Positions 37,664 to 45,429 of a stretch of 64,000 bases of DNA are shown in pieces. The notes under the pieces were generated by a model that was not told the origin of the DNA, searched no databases, and saw only the letters and a list, made by a program, of their open reading frames with translations. The position numbers were made by a program, and so were the translations under genes. Position 1 is the first letter of the stretch, and every line of letters begins with the position of its first letter. The stretch is from Symbiodinium sp. CCMP2592 (taxonomy: Eukaryota > Sar > Dinophyceae > Suessiales > Symbiodiniaceae): assembly GCA_905221615.1 (NCBI GenBank), contig CAJNDT010005832.1:248001-312000 (forward strand). The letters run 5' to 3'.

Positions 37664-40600
37664 AAGGAACTCCGATAGGAACTCAGGATCGTGGATACTA
37701 CTTTGAGTGTCCCAATGGATGTCATGAAACACCGTGGCACCCAAACATGCAGGAATGTGAGAACGGATGTCACCATCCTCCTAGAAGGAACAGAGTAGAG
37801 AGAACAGCACCCTCAAGGACCATCACCAGGTTTGCGCGTGCAGCAAGGAACGCGAGAAGTCGAGAGATCGAGGTCGTGCTGGATTCAGGAGCCGACATTT
37901 CGTTGGCACCGATGTGGATGAAGAAATATGGGAGAAAGGCACCCAACACTACCAAGGTAGTTTTGCGAGATGCACAAGGATCTCGGATTAAGGTTTCAGA
38001 CCAAAGGATCATTGAGGTTGAGTTTCGAGATGTTCAAGGAAACATTGTGAAGGTTGAAGAAGTGTTCTTGATTTCATCGGTTGTGCACCCTCTTTTGGCA
38101 GTAGGTAAACTGTTGAAGAAAGGCTGGGAGTTCAGAGATGGAACAGCAACAGGCACTTTCCTAACAGAAGGAACAACCAAGATCGCAGTGAACTACAACA
38201 ACAACTCACTTACAACAAAAGCCTTTGTGAGAGCAGTCAACTGGGAAGCAGAAGCAAAACCTATCCCTATGTACTTGTGCGAGAACTTGAAGGAACTCAT
38301 TGAAGAACAGCGTGTTGGTTGGACCAACTGGCGAGACCCTTACCAAGTCCACTTCAGCCTAGGAACCTCAGAACACGTTGATACTTACTTGATGTTTCCA
38401 CCAGGAAAGTTCGCATATCGAGCAGTGCTTATTGAGGATGATGATCAGTGGTATTTGTTGCATCACAGCATCATGTTTGAGGAACTTGAGGAACCGTTTG
38501 GAACAATCTTCGATGGCAGTAAGGAGTACCGCACGCTTACGCTAGTATCGCTCAAGGAATTTCCGCTGAACCTCATAGGCACCCCCAAGGAAGATGAGGA
38601 TCGAAAGATGTTTGAAGAGTACACTGAGGATGCATGGTCAATCAGCATGGATGGCACTACACTCACGAGGTACCATAACTCGTTGAGGAAGACTTTGTTC
38701 AATCCTCGAGATACCAATGACATTCCAGTAGACATTGGAAACCTCAAGCCAGACAGGTACACGTATGGAGAAGAACCGATCAATAAGGATTTCTTTGAGG
38801 ATGACAAGTTCTGGACTTTGGATGAGCCTCACAGAGACCCAGAACCACTAGGAGGTTTATCCTGGACAGGACGGAGTGTATTCGAACTCATTGAACCAGT
38901 GAACCCCAAGGCCAGAAGACCAAAACAGAAGGTTCACCAACTGGACACGATCCCAGAACAGGAAGAAGAACAGGAAGAGACCTCAGAGGCCCAAGCACCA
39001 GCACACAGGCATGAACTTGCAGGAGAATTGTCTTTTACATTCAACGGTCATGAGTACAACCAGCAGAACAGCCTCAAGGCCCTGAGAGAGTTGTGCAAGG
39101 AACTAGGAGTCTCAAAAGCTGGCTCTAAGCAAGAGATTCTCAGAAGGCTCAGTAGATCCATTATGGAAGCAGAAAGGCATATGGAACTTGTTTCAGGCCA
39201 GAAGAAGTACAAAGAGTTTCTAGAAGCTGAACCTCTGAAGGTACCCAAACAGCCAAAGCCGGAGGAAGTTGCAGTGCATAATCTCACACACTTACCTTAT
39301 GCATCGTGGTGTCCGACGTGTGTAGCATGCAAAGGAAAAGAGTCTCCACACCTTCGTGAGAACCCAGAGAAGGAAAGATCTTCAAGACCAACTTTCTGTA
39401 TGGACTTCTGTTTTACAGGAACAAGTCATGATGAGGCACCAGCGGCAGTAAGTCTTGTGTGTGTTGATTCTTGGAGTAGGAACATGGTCTGTATCCCGAC
39501 AGCATCTAAAGGAAAAGATCTTGTAGAGCACCTTTGCGAAGGAGTGACCTACTTGAGTACTCAGCTTGGATATGGAACCATCAACTTGAAGGCAGACAAC
39601 GAAGGAACAATGATGAAGCTGAAGCAGGTCATCCAGAAGCAGCGAGCAGCTTTAGGTCTAGGAACAGTCTTGCAGGATGCAGTCAGTGGCCAGAAGGAAA
39701 CCAACGGCATGGCAGAGAGAGCAATCCAGACCATTAGGAGACAAGGAACAACCCTGATTAGGCACCTTGAACACAGAACAGGAACATATATTGCTCATAC
39801 TCATCCAATCTTCAGTTGGGCTTTCAGGCACTCGGCATGGACCTTGAACAGGTACCATCGCCATTCCTCCACAGGAATGACTCCGTATGAATTTATGGCA
39901 GGAAGGCCTTATGAGGGCCAACTCGCCGAATTTGGCGAATCACTTTTGGTTTTGACCAATCGTTCAGGAACACGTGGCAATAGGAAAGGTGACCCTATTT
40001 GGTTGAGAGGAGTGTTTTTAGGAAAAACAGACAACAACCTCTTCATTACATGGCACATGGACGGCATCAAGACAAGCCGTAGCGCAAAACGTTGCTTGGA
40101 ACACTTCGACGTGAAAGGAATAAGTAGCGTAGGAATTCACACTTGGGAAGTGAAGCACACTACACTGGCAACAAGAAACATTCCCAGGAAGAACATTCCA
40201 GGACCAATTGCAGAGGCGCCACCTGTCATGGATGGAGCAACTCAGGAACAGTCGGTCGAGGACTCGGCACCTTCCGCACCTTCAGGACCGATCGCAGGAC
40301 CGATTGTCATCCAAGGCGGGGACTCTGCAGGGAAGTCAGGACCTACTAGGACAACCTACCTAGAGAGCAAAGCGAAGCAGGCACAGAGCAAGAGAAAAGC
40401 AGAAGAAGAACTTGAGCAGGAATACGACCAAAACAAACACGACGAAGCAGCTTCAGACCCAACGTCTTCTAGTAGCAGCAGTAAGGAAATGGACGCAGCC
40501 TCAGAAGAAGAACTCATCCCAGACAGCGCAATGGCAAGTGAGCTTCTTTCAGCTAGAGGACCAGCACCTCTTAGGAAAATGGAATTTGACGATGTAGGAA

Positions 40601-42765
40601 CAGGTTCCAAGATCCCGAAGATTGATTCTCCGAAGAAGAAGTACCCTCCGTTCAACGTAGGAAGAGTATTTGAGCACAATGATGAAGAACTACCTGAAGC
40701 AGAACCAGGTACAGAGGACATTTTCTGGGAAGATTCATATTCGGACATTGGCGATTCCGATGAGGAACAAGACATCTTCAAGAGCGAAGATTCTGGACCT
40801 CCAGAAGTTGCAGAAGCCCAGTTGCAGGAACTGGATCGTGAGGCGATGCTCACAGAAATCAACAGACTCACCGAGATGAAGGCACTGGCAAGGAAACCCT
40901 TGCAAGAACTCGAGAGAGAAGAGGAGAGAGAGACAGAAGAAGAAGAGAGCAACCAAGGAACAAAGTGGTTGACGACGAAATTCGTCTTCGATTGGCGATT
41001 CAGGAACGGCCGATGGATGCGGAGAGCTAGGTTAGTAGCGAGAGAGTTCAAAGGAGCAGAAGTAAGGAACGACACGTTTAGCCCAGCTACGAGCGCATCG
41101 TTGGTGAGACTTATCCCTATCTTGGGATTACAACAGGAACATTCCCTGTACTCCATTGATGTCAAGGACGCATTCTTGCAGGTCCCACAAAGGATTCGAT
41201 GTGCATGTCAATTCCCGAAGGAATATGTGGATCTGTTTGGCGACCAGGACCCCAGTTGTAGGAACGAAGGTTTGTTACTGCTGAGAGTACTTCCAGGACA
41301 GCGAGATGCAGCACTACTATGGAGCGATCATTTTGCAGGAACCCTCAAAGAGCAGAACTTTGATAGGAGCAAAGCTTGCCCTACTTTGTTTCGTGACGAC
41401 AGGAACAGCATACTTGTTGTGCATGTAGATGACATTCAGGCAGCAGGGAAAACAAGGCACCTAGAGCCCAAGCTAGGAAAGCTAGGAGAAACCTACGAGC
41501 TAAAGGTTGAAGGCCCCTTCTTGACAGAGCAGGAACTTGAGGTAGGAGAGTCACACCAGACAATCCGATTCCTTAAAAGGAAATTCAGCTACCACAATCA
41601 CGAGCTCCACATCACGAGTGACCCGAAGTATCTTGTGAAGCTTAAGGAAGAACTGAAGCTTACCAGCAAAGCCTCGAAGCCAACTCCGTGCACCCAAGAG
41701 TCGCAGGAACAGGACAACACTCAGACCTTGAACCAGGAACAAGCAGCATCGTTCAGGAAAAGCGTTGGCATACTCTTGTATGTCAGTCAGGATCGCCCTG
41801 ACGTGCAGTTTGCCGTGAGAGGTTTGGCCTCCAAGATGTCGGAACCAACACATGGTTCTTGGAAACACTTAGTCCACCTAGTGCAGTACATGTCGAGAAC
41901 TGAAGGATACCATTTAGTGTACAGGAAAACGCCTAGAGGACTCAGTAATCTCCATGAATCCATCAGGAATGGTAACTACGACTTTACAGGAACAAGGCCC
42001 AAGGAACACCACCTTTTGGAAGTCTTCAGCGATTCAGATTGGGCAGGAAAGAAGGACACAAGGCGCTCAACATCTTCAGGAATTGTTTGCCTAGACGGTC
42101 AGTGCATTTACTCCTTTTCTAGGAACCAGAAGTCGGTTAGCTTGAGCAGTGGTGAAGCAGAGTACTACGCAGGAGCGTCAGCAGCGTCAGATTCTATATT
42201 GTTGAAGGAAGCAGTAGAATTCTTGACCAGGAAACAATGCAAGGTACACTTGTACATGGATTCTTCTGCAGCTAGAGGAATTATTACAAGGCAAGGTGTA
42301 GGAAGAGTCAAGCATTTGCAGATCAGGACCCTTTTTCTTCAAGACCTCCACAAAGAAGGAACAATTAGTGTTCACCCAGTAGGAACCAAGGAGAACACAG
42401 CCGACATAGGTACCAAGCCCCTTTCAGCGAAACGTATCAGACTGTTGTTGCACTGGCTAGGTTTTCAAACCAGCGAGAACGAACCAGTAGGCAGAGAAGA
42501 GCTCAAGGAACACAAGGCCCAAACACAAGCTAAAGCAGTTGTAAGAATGATCAAGAGCCCAGGAACTTTGTCTTTTGCAGCTTTGTTGTTTGCGGGAATT
42601 TCAGGTATTTCAGACAGTCTTCAGATTCAGAGTTTCAAGGAACATGTTTTGAGAGTTGTGTTCAGGAAGAAGAGTTTCAGCCAGACTTTCAGGAACATGT
42701 TTTCTGTTGTGCAAGTGCATGTGAGCAGGACGGCATGTGCAGTGACACGAGTGCATGTGAGCTAG
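37648..42765 (+). CDS. COP-2 pol: protease, SAP-like, integrase, RT, RNase H, C-terminal tail
   Basis: 1,705 codons, uninterrupted. Aspartic protease VVLDSGADISLAP near residue 76-88. SAP-like motif ALRELCKELGVSKAGSK at 39,071-39,148. Integrase with HX3-CX2C remnant (HLPYASWCPTC) and catalytic D, D, E in CMDFCF, KADNEG and NGMAERAIQ. RT with SIDVKDAFLQV and the HVDD active site near 41,425. RNase H with SDSDWAG, the Glu in SGEAEYYA, YMDSSAA and ENTADIGTK. After RNase H comes a hydrophobic stretch (LSFAALLFAGISG) and a tail that overlaps the next ORF by 31 bp. All catalytic residues of a working Copia polyprotein appear present. Confidence 0.95.
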   Translation: MQWHLEGTPIGTQDRGYYFECPNGCHETPWHPNMQECENGCHHPPRRNRVERTAPSRTITRFARAARNARSREIEVVLDSGADISLAPMWMKKYGRKAPNTTKVVLRDAQGSRIKVSDQRIIEVEFRDVQGNIVKVEEVFLISSVVHPLLAVGKLLKKGWEFRDGTATGTFLTEGTTKIAVNYNNNSLTTKAFVRAVNWEAEAKPIPMYLCENLKELIEEQRVGWTNWRDPYQVHFSLGTSEHVDTYLMFPPGKFAYRAVLIEDDDQWYLLHHSIMFEELEEPFGTIFDGSKEYRTLTLVSLKEFPLNLIGTPKEDEDRKMFEEYTEDAWSISMDGTTLTRYHNSLRKTLFNPRDTNDIPVDIGNLKPDRYTYGEEPINKDFFEDDKFWTLDEPHRDPEPLGGLSWTGRSVFELIEPVNPKARRPKQKVHQLDTIPEQEEEQEETSEAQAPAHRHELAGELSFTFNGHEYNQQNSLKALRELCKELGVSKAGSKQEILRRLSRSIMEAERHMELVSGQKKYKEFLEAEPLKVPKQPKPEEVAVHNLTHLPYASWCPTCVACKGKESPHLRENPEKERSSRPTFCMDFCFTGTSHDEAPAAVSLVCVDSWSRNMVCIPTASKGKDLVEHLCEGVTYLSTQLGYGTINLKADNEGTMMKLKQVIQKQRAALGLGTVLQDAVSGQKETNGMAERAIQTIRRQGTTLIRHLEHRTGTYIAHTHPIFSWAFRHSAWTLNRYHRHSSTGMTPYEFMAGRPYEGQLAEFGESLLVLTNRSGTRGNRKGDPIWLRGVFLGKTDNNLFITWHMDGIKTSRSAKRCLEHFDVKGISSVGIHTWEVKHTTLATRNIPRKNIPGPIAEAPPVMDGATQEQSVEDSAPSAPSGPIAGPIVIQGGDSAGKSGPTRTTYLESKAKQAQSKRKAEEELEQEYDQNKHDEAASDPTSSSSSSKEMDAASEEELIPDSAMASELLSARGPAPLRKMEFDDVGTGSKIPKIDSPKKKYPPFNVGRVFEHNDEELPEAEPGTEDIFWEDSYSDIGDSDEEQDIFKSEDSGPPEVAEAQLQELDREAMLTEINRLTEMKALARKPLQELEREEERETEEEESNQGTKWLTTKFVFDWRFRNGRWMRRARLVAREFKGAEVRNDTFSPATSASLVRLIPILGLQQEHSLYSIDVKDAFLQVPQRIRCACQFPKEYVDLFGDQDPSCRNEGLLLLRVLPGQRDAALLWSDHFAGTLKEQNFDRSKACPTLFRDDRNSILVVHVDDIQAAGKTRHLEPKLGKLGETYELKVEGPFLTEQELEVGESHQTIRFLKRKFSYHNHELHITSDPKYLVKLKEELKLTSKASKPTPCTQESQEQDNTQTLNQEQAASFRKSVGILLYVSQDRPDVQFAVRGLASKMSEPTHGSWKHLVHLVQYMSRTEGYHLVYRKTPRGLSNLHESIRNGNYDFTGTRPKEHHLLEVFSDSDWAGKKDTRRSTSSGIVCLDGQCIYSFSRNQKSVSLSSGEAEYYAGASAASDSILLKEAVEFLTRKQCKVHLYMDSSAARGIITRQGVGRVKHLQIRTLFLQDLHKEGTISVHPVGTKENTADIGTKPLSAKRIRLLLHWLGFQTSENEPVGREELKEHKAQTQAKAVVRMIKSPGTLSFAALLFAGISGISDSLQIQSFKEHVLRVVFRKKSFSQTFRNMFSVVQVHVSRTACAVTRVHVS

Positions 42766-43595
42766 GAACGTCTGCAGGAACAGCGCATGGAACAACATGT
42801 CGTGAGATGCTTTCGCAGCTCAAGGAACTCTGCGGAACACTCGCGGAACGCTCAGGTATCCAGGAACTAGTTCGCCCGGTAGCAGAAGGTCAAGGAACCT
42901 TAGAACGACAGAGTCAAGGAACCTTAGCAGCCATGGAAGCAAGCGCGAGTTCGAGCAAGAACACAGCGGAAGTTTTCAAGGAACTGGAAACTTTGAAGGA
43001 AGCGGCGACAGCCTTAAGGAACGCTTCTGAAGAAAGGAACGTGATCGCGGAGTCGATCAGGAAGAACACAGAGGAAGCGGCGCGTTTGCGCAAAAGCCAG
43101 GAACACGTGGCTGGTTGTGTGGAGTCCTTGACAGGACAAATCTACGACGTCAAGCACCAGGTTCAGGAAATGGCCGAACAGAACGACAGAGACCGGCAAC
43201 AAGTCAAGGAACACATGGCCTTCGTCCTAGGTACATGTGACGCCGTAAAGGAACAGCTGAACCAGATGATGCAGGACTTCTACGAGCAGCAGCAAGAGGA
43301 ACAAGAAGAAGAGGAAGAAGACGAAGAAGAACAAAGGAAAAGAGAAGCCAAGGACCGAGAACTAGAAGGTGAACTACGTCGTGAAGGACACGGACAAGGA
43401 ACAGCACCGTCGAGAGCTACGTCACCTACGTCCCAGGAAAGGAAAGAATATTCGGACCGAGGCTACTTCGAGGGCATCCAGGAACGAGAGCAGGAAGCCG
43501 GCAACGAGAACGAGGCCTACGTCAACAGCTACGTTGGAGGAGAAGATCCCGGGGAGTACCCCGATGAAGGCAGCAGCAGAGGAAGAAGAAAGTGA
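42735..43595 (+). CDS. COP-2 3' ORF X, coiled-coil protein
   Basis: 286 codons from ATG 42,735, overlapping the pol end by 31 bp in another frame. Residues about 60-190 are helical with a heptad-like pattern (FKELETLKEAATALRN, IRKNTEEAARLRK, QVQEMAEQN), then a Glu-rich run and a charged tail. I recognise no family. It sits in the env-like position between pol and the 3' LTR, where some Copia lineages (sireviruses) carry an extra ORF, but it has no signal peptide or membrane segment. A structural or tethering role would fit the coiled coil. Confidence 0.7.
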   Translation: MCSDTSACELGTSAGTAHGTTCREMLSQLKELCGTLAERSGIQELVRPVAEGQGTLERQSQGTLAAMEASASSSKNTAEVFKELETLKEAATALRNASEERNVIAESIRKNTEEAARLRKSQEHVAGCVESLTGQIYDVKHQVQEMAEQNDRDRQQVKEHMAFVLGTCDAVKEQLNQMMQDFYEQQQEEQEEEEEDEEEQRKREAKDRELEGELRREGHGQGTAPSRATSPTSQERKEYSDRGYFEGIQEREQEAGNENEAYVNSYVGGEDPGEYPDEGSSRGRRK

Positions 43596-44952
43596 GGAAG
43601 CAAAGGAAGAGAGAAGAAAGAAGAAGATCGCGGAGATCAACGCCAAAAGCAAGCAAAGGCTCAAGGAAAAGGAAGAGGAGAAGAAGCTCTTTCCGTACCC
43701 CTACGACTACGCCAGCGAGTGGAAGGAATACTCCGAGAACGGCGAGATCTACAGGCAACACAGAGTTACAGGAGAAAAGCAGTGGGTCGACAAGGACTAC
43801 ACGTACAAGCACGAGAAAGGAACAAAAGGAAAGAAGGAAGGAAAAGGAAAAGGAAAGCCAAAGGCAAGAGCAGAAAGCACAGGATTTCGACCTCGAGATG
43901 AAGATGATCGCAAATACTGGGAAGAACAGGACAGGATCTCAAAGGAACAGAGAGAAGCAAAAGCAAAAGCAGAAGAGGAGAAGAAGGCAAAAGAGGAGCA
44001 GATTGCCAAAGCAAGGTTGATTCTGGAAGCGGCAGCAGAAGAGCAGGAGAAGAGAGACAAGGAAGCAGCAAGGCAGGAAGCAGCCGCAGCCGCCGAGAGA
44101 AGGCGAGAGGTAGAAGCAGCAGCCAAAGCCAAGGCAGAGAGAGAAGCAAAGGAAAAGGAGGAGACCGAAGCAGCAGCAGCAAAGGAGGCAGAGGAGAAAG
44201 CAGCAACCGCAGCAGCCAAAGAGGAGAAGGAAAGAAAGGAGCAGGAAAAGAAAAGAAAGGAGAAGGAAGCCAGGAAGAAGAGAGAGGAAGATCAAAAGGC
44301 AGCGTCAGCGTACATTGCCAAGAAGGAAGCAGAAAAGAAGGCAGCAGCAACAACAGCAACAGGATCAGGTGAAGCAGACAGGATCCAGAAGCTTGAAGAA
44401 ATGATGAAGGAGATGATGAAGGAACGCAAAGAGGATAAAGAAAGGATTGCAAGCCTTACACAGGAGCTTGAGAGCAGAGGATCAGCAGCCGGGTCGCAGG
44501 CACCCACAGAACCAGACACAACACCAGCAAAGGAAGAGGAGAAGCCAGAAGCAAAAGGAACAGGAAAAGCAACAGGAAAGGAGCCACCGAACGTCACACA
44601 GCACAAGCAGAAGGAAGAAGACAAGGACGACCCAGAACTGTCCGCCAAAGGACCAGTGAACGAAGCATCGTTCATGAAAGGAAAAGGAAAAGGAGAGTTT
44701 GAAGGAAACTGGTTTGCAGTCTACAGTTTCCAGAACAGGAAATACCAGTGGAAGTGGAACGAAGCCAAGGCACAGTGGTACTGGTATTCAGGATCAAAGG
44801 AAACAGGTTGGAAAGCAGCGTCAAAGGACAAGCAAGGAAAGGAAAAGTGCAAAGCGCAAGCAAAGATGAAAGAAGAGTGGCTAAAGGAACAGCTTCAAGA
44901 CCAGAAGGAAGCTAAAGACAGCGAAGAGGAAGGCGAAGTAACCTTCCAGTGA
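43564..44952 (+). CDS. COP-2 3' ORF Y, WW-like and Ala/Lys/Glu-rich protein
   Basis: About 462 codons from ATG 43,564, overlapping ORF X by 32 bp in a different frame (the frame is open further upstream). Residues near 50-75 look like a WW domain: SEWKEYSENGEIYRQHR, then GEKQW, with 20 residues between the two Trp, as in WW folds. A very long Ala/Glu/Lys helix follows (about 120-270), then a short coiled coil (IQKLEEMMKEMMKER) and a C-terminal Trp-rich segment (YQWKWNEAKAQWYWY). I do not recognise the protein as a whole. The two short overlaps (pol/X and X/Y) suggest coupled translation or reinitiation. Confidence 0.65.
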   Translation: MKAAAEEEESEEAKEERRKKKIAEINAKSKQRLKEKEEEKKLFPYPYDYASEWKEYSENGEIYRQHRVTGEKQWVDKDYTYKHEKGTKGKKEGKGKGKPKARAESTGFRPRDEDDRKYWEEQDRISKEQREAKAKAEEEKKAKEEQIAKARLILEAAAEEQEKRDKEAARQEAAAAAERRREVEAAAKAKAEREAKEKEETEAAAAKEAEEKAATAAAKEEKERKEQEKKRKEKEARKKREEDQKAASAYIAKKEAEKKAAATTATGSGEADRIQKLEEMMKEMMKERKEDKERIASLTQELESRGSAAGSQAPTEPDTTPAKEEEKPEAKGTGKATGKEPPNVTQHKQKEEDKDDPELSAKGPVNEASFMKGKGKGEFEGNWFAVYSFQNRKYQWKWNEAKAQWYWYSGSKETGWKAASKDKQGKEKCKAQAKMKEEWLKEQLQDQKEAKDSEEEGEVTFQ

Positions 44953-45246
44953 AGCAAAGGAACCACGAGCAGTACTGAGGCCAGAGAGCCGAGGAAAGAA
45001 GCAGCAGGACACAGGAACCGTGGCACAGCCCTTTTTGTTTCTGTGGTGATCTAGGTAAAGTGCAGGAACGTCTTTTGTACAGTCGAGCAACCTTGGAGAG
45101 GATTGCGAGTGAACGTGCGCATACGTTTGCGATGAGGAACAGTGTTTGTTTTGCAAGTGAAAAGGAACTGCAGTGTGTTTACTGTTTGTCAAGGAAAAGT
45201 CGGAGTCACCTCAGTCGAGGAACTTTCGCTAACTCCGAAGGCGGGG
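44953..45246 (+). other. COP-2 3' untranslated region with polypurine tract
   Basis: Non-coding; several AGGAAC words. It ends in GAAGGCGGGG (45,237-45,246), a purine tract directly before the 3' LTR that would prime plus-strand DNA synthesis. Confidence 0.75.
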
Positions 45247-45424
45247 TGTTAAACATTCTGCCAGGAACAGTAACACAGCTAGTGCAGTACAGTTAATGTA
45301 CAGGAACAGCCGTCACGCACACGCGACGTGCAGGCTCGAGACCCCAGGACACACCGTGCCCAGGAACAAAAGTGTCCGACAGTCTTTGTGGGTAGGAACC
45401 CTTAGTGAAGCCCGTTCTTTAACA
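45247..45424 (+). repeat. COP-2 3' LTR
   Basis: 178 bp, TGTTAAA...TTTAACA, identical to the 5' LTR as read. It is followed by the target duplication CTGAA (45,425-45,429), and the YRE-3 pol frame resumes there. Confidence 0.95.
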
Positions 45425-45429
45425 CTGAA

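Larger units (their letters stand above)
26463..45424 (+). mobile_element. COP-2: recently inserted Copia-type LTR retrotransposon in YRE-3
   Basis: It is bounded by two 178 bp LTRs (26,463-26,640 and 45,247-45,424) that I read as identical, each starting TGTTAAA and ending TTTAACA, with a 5 bp target duplication CTGAA on both sides (26,458-26,462 and 45,425-45,429). A primer-binding site follows the 5' LTR and a purine tract precedes the 3' LTR. The internal order is Gag with membrane-spanning N-terminus, pol (protease, integrase, RT, RNase H), then two overlapping 3' ORFs. The pol frame is open over 1,705 codons. Gag is interrupted by YRE-4, so the element was probably intact until then. 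Without YRE-4 it is about 11 kb. Confidence 0.95.

Noticed and set aside
43422-44675. Long antisense frames rich in Leu, Ser and Phe opposite ORF Y
   Set aside because: They are complements of Ala/Glu/Lys-rich codons; the same effect is seen opposite COP-1 and other acidic or lysine-rich coding.
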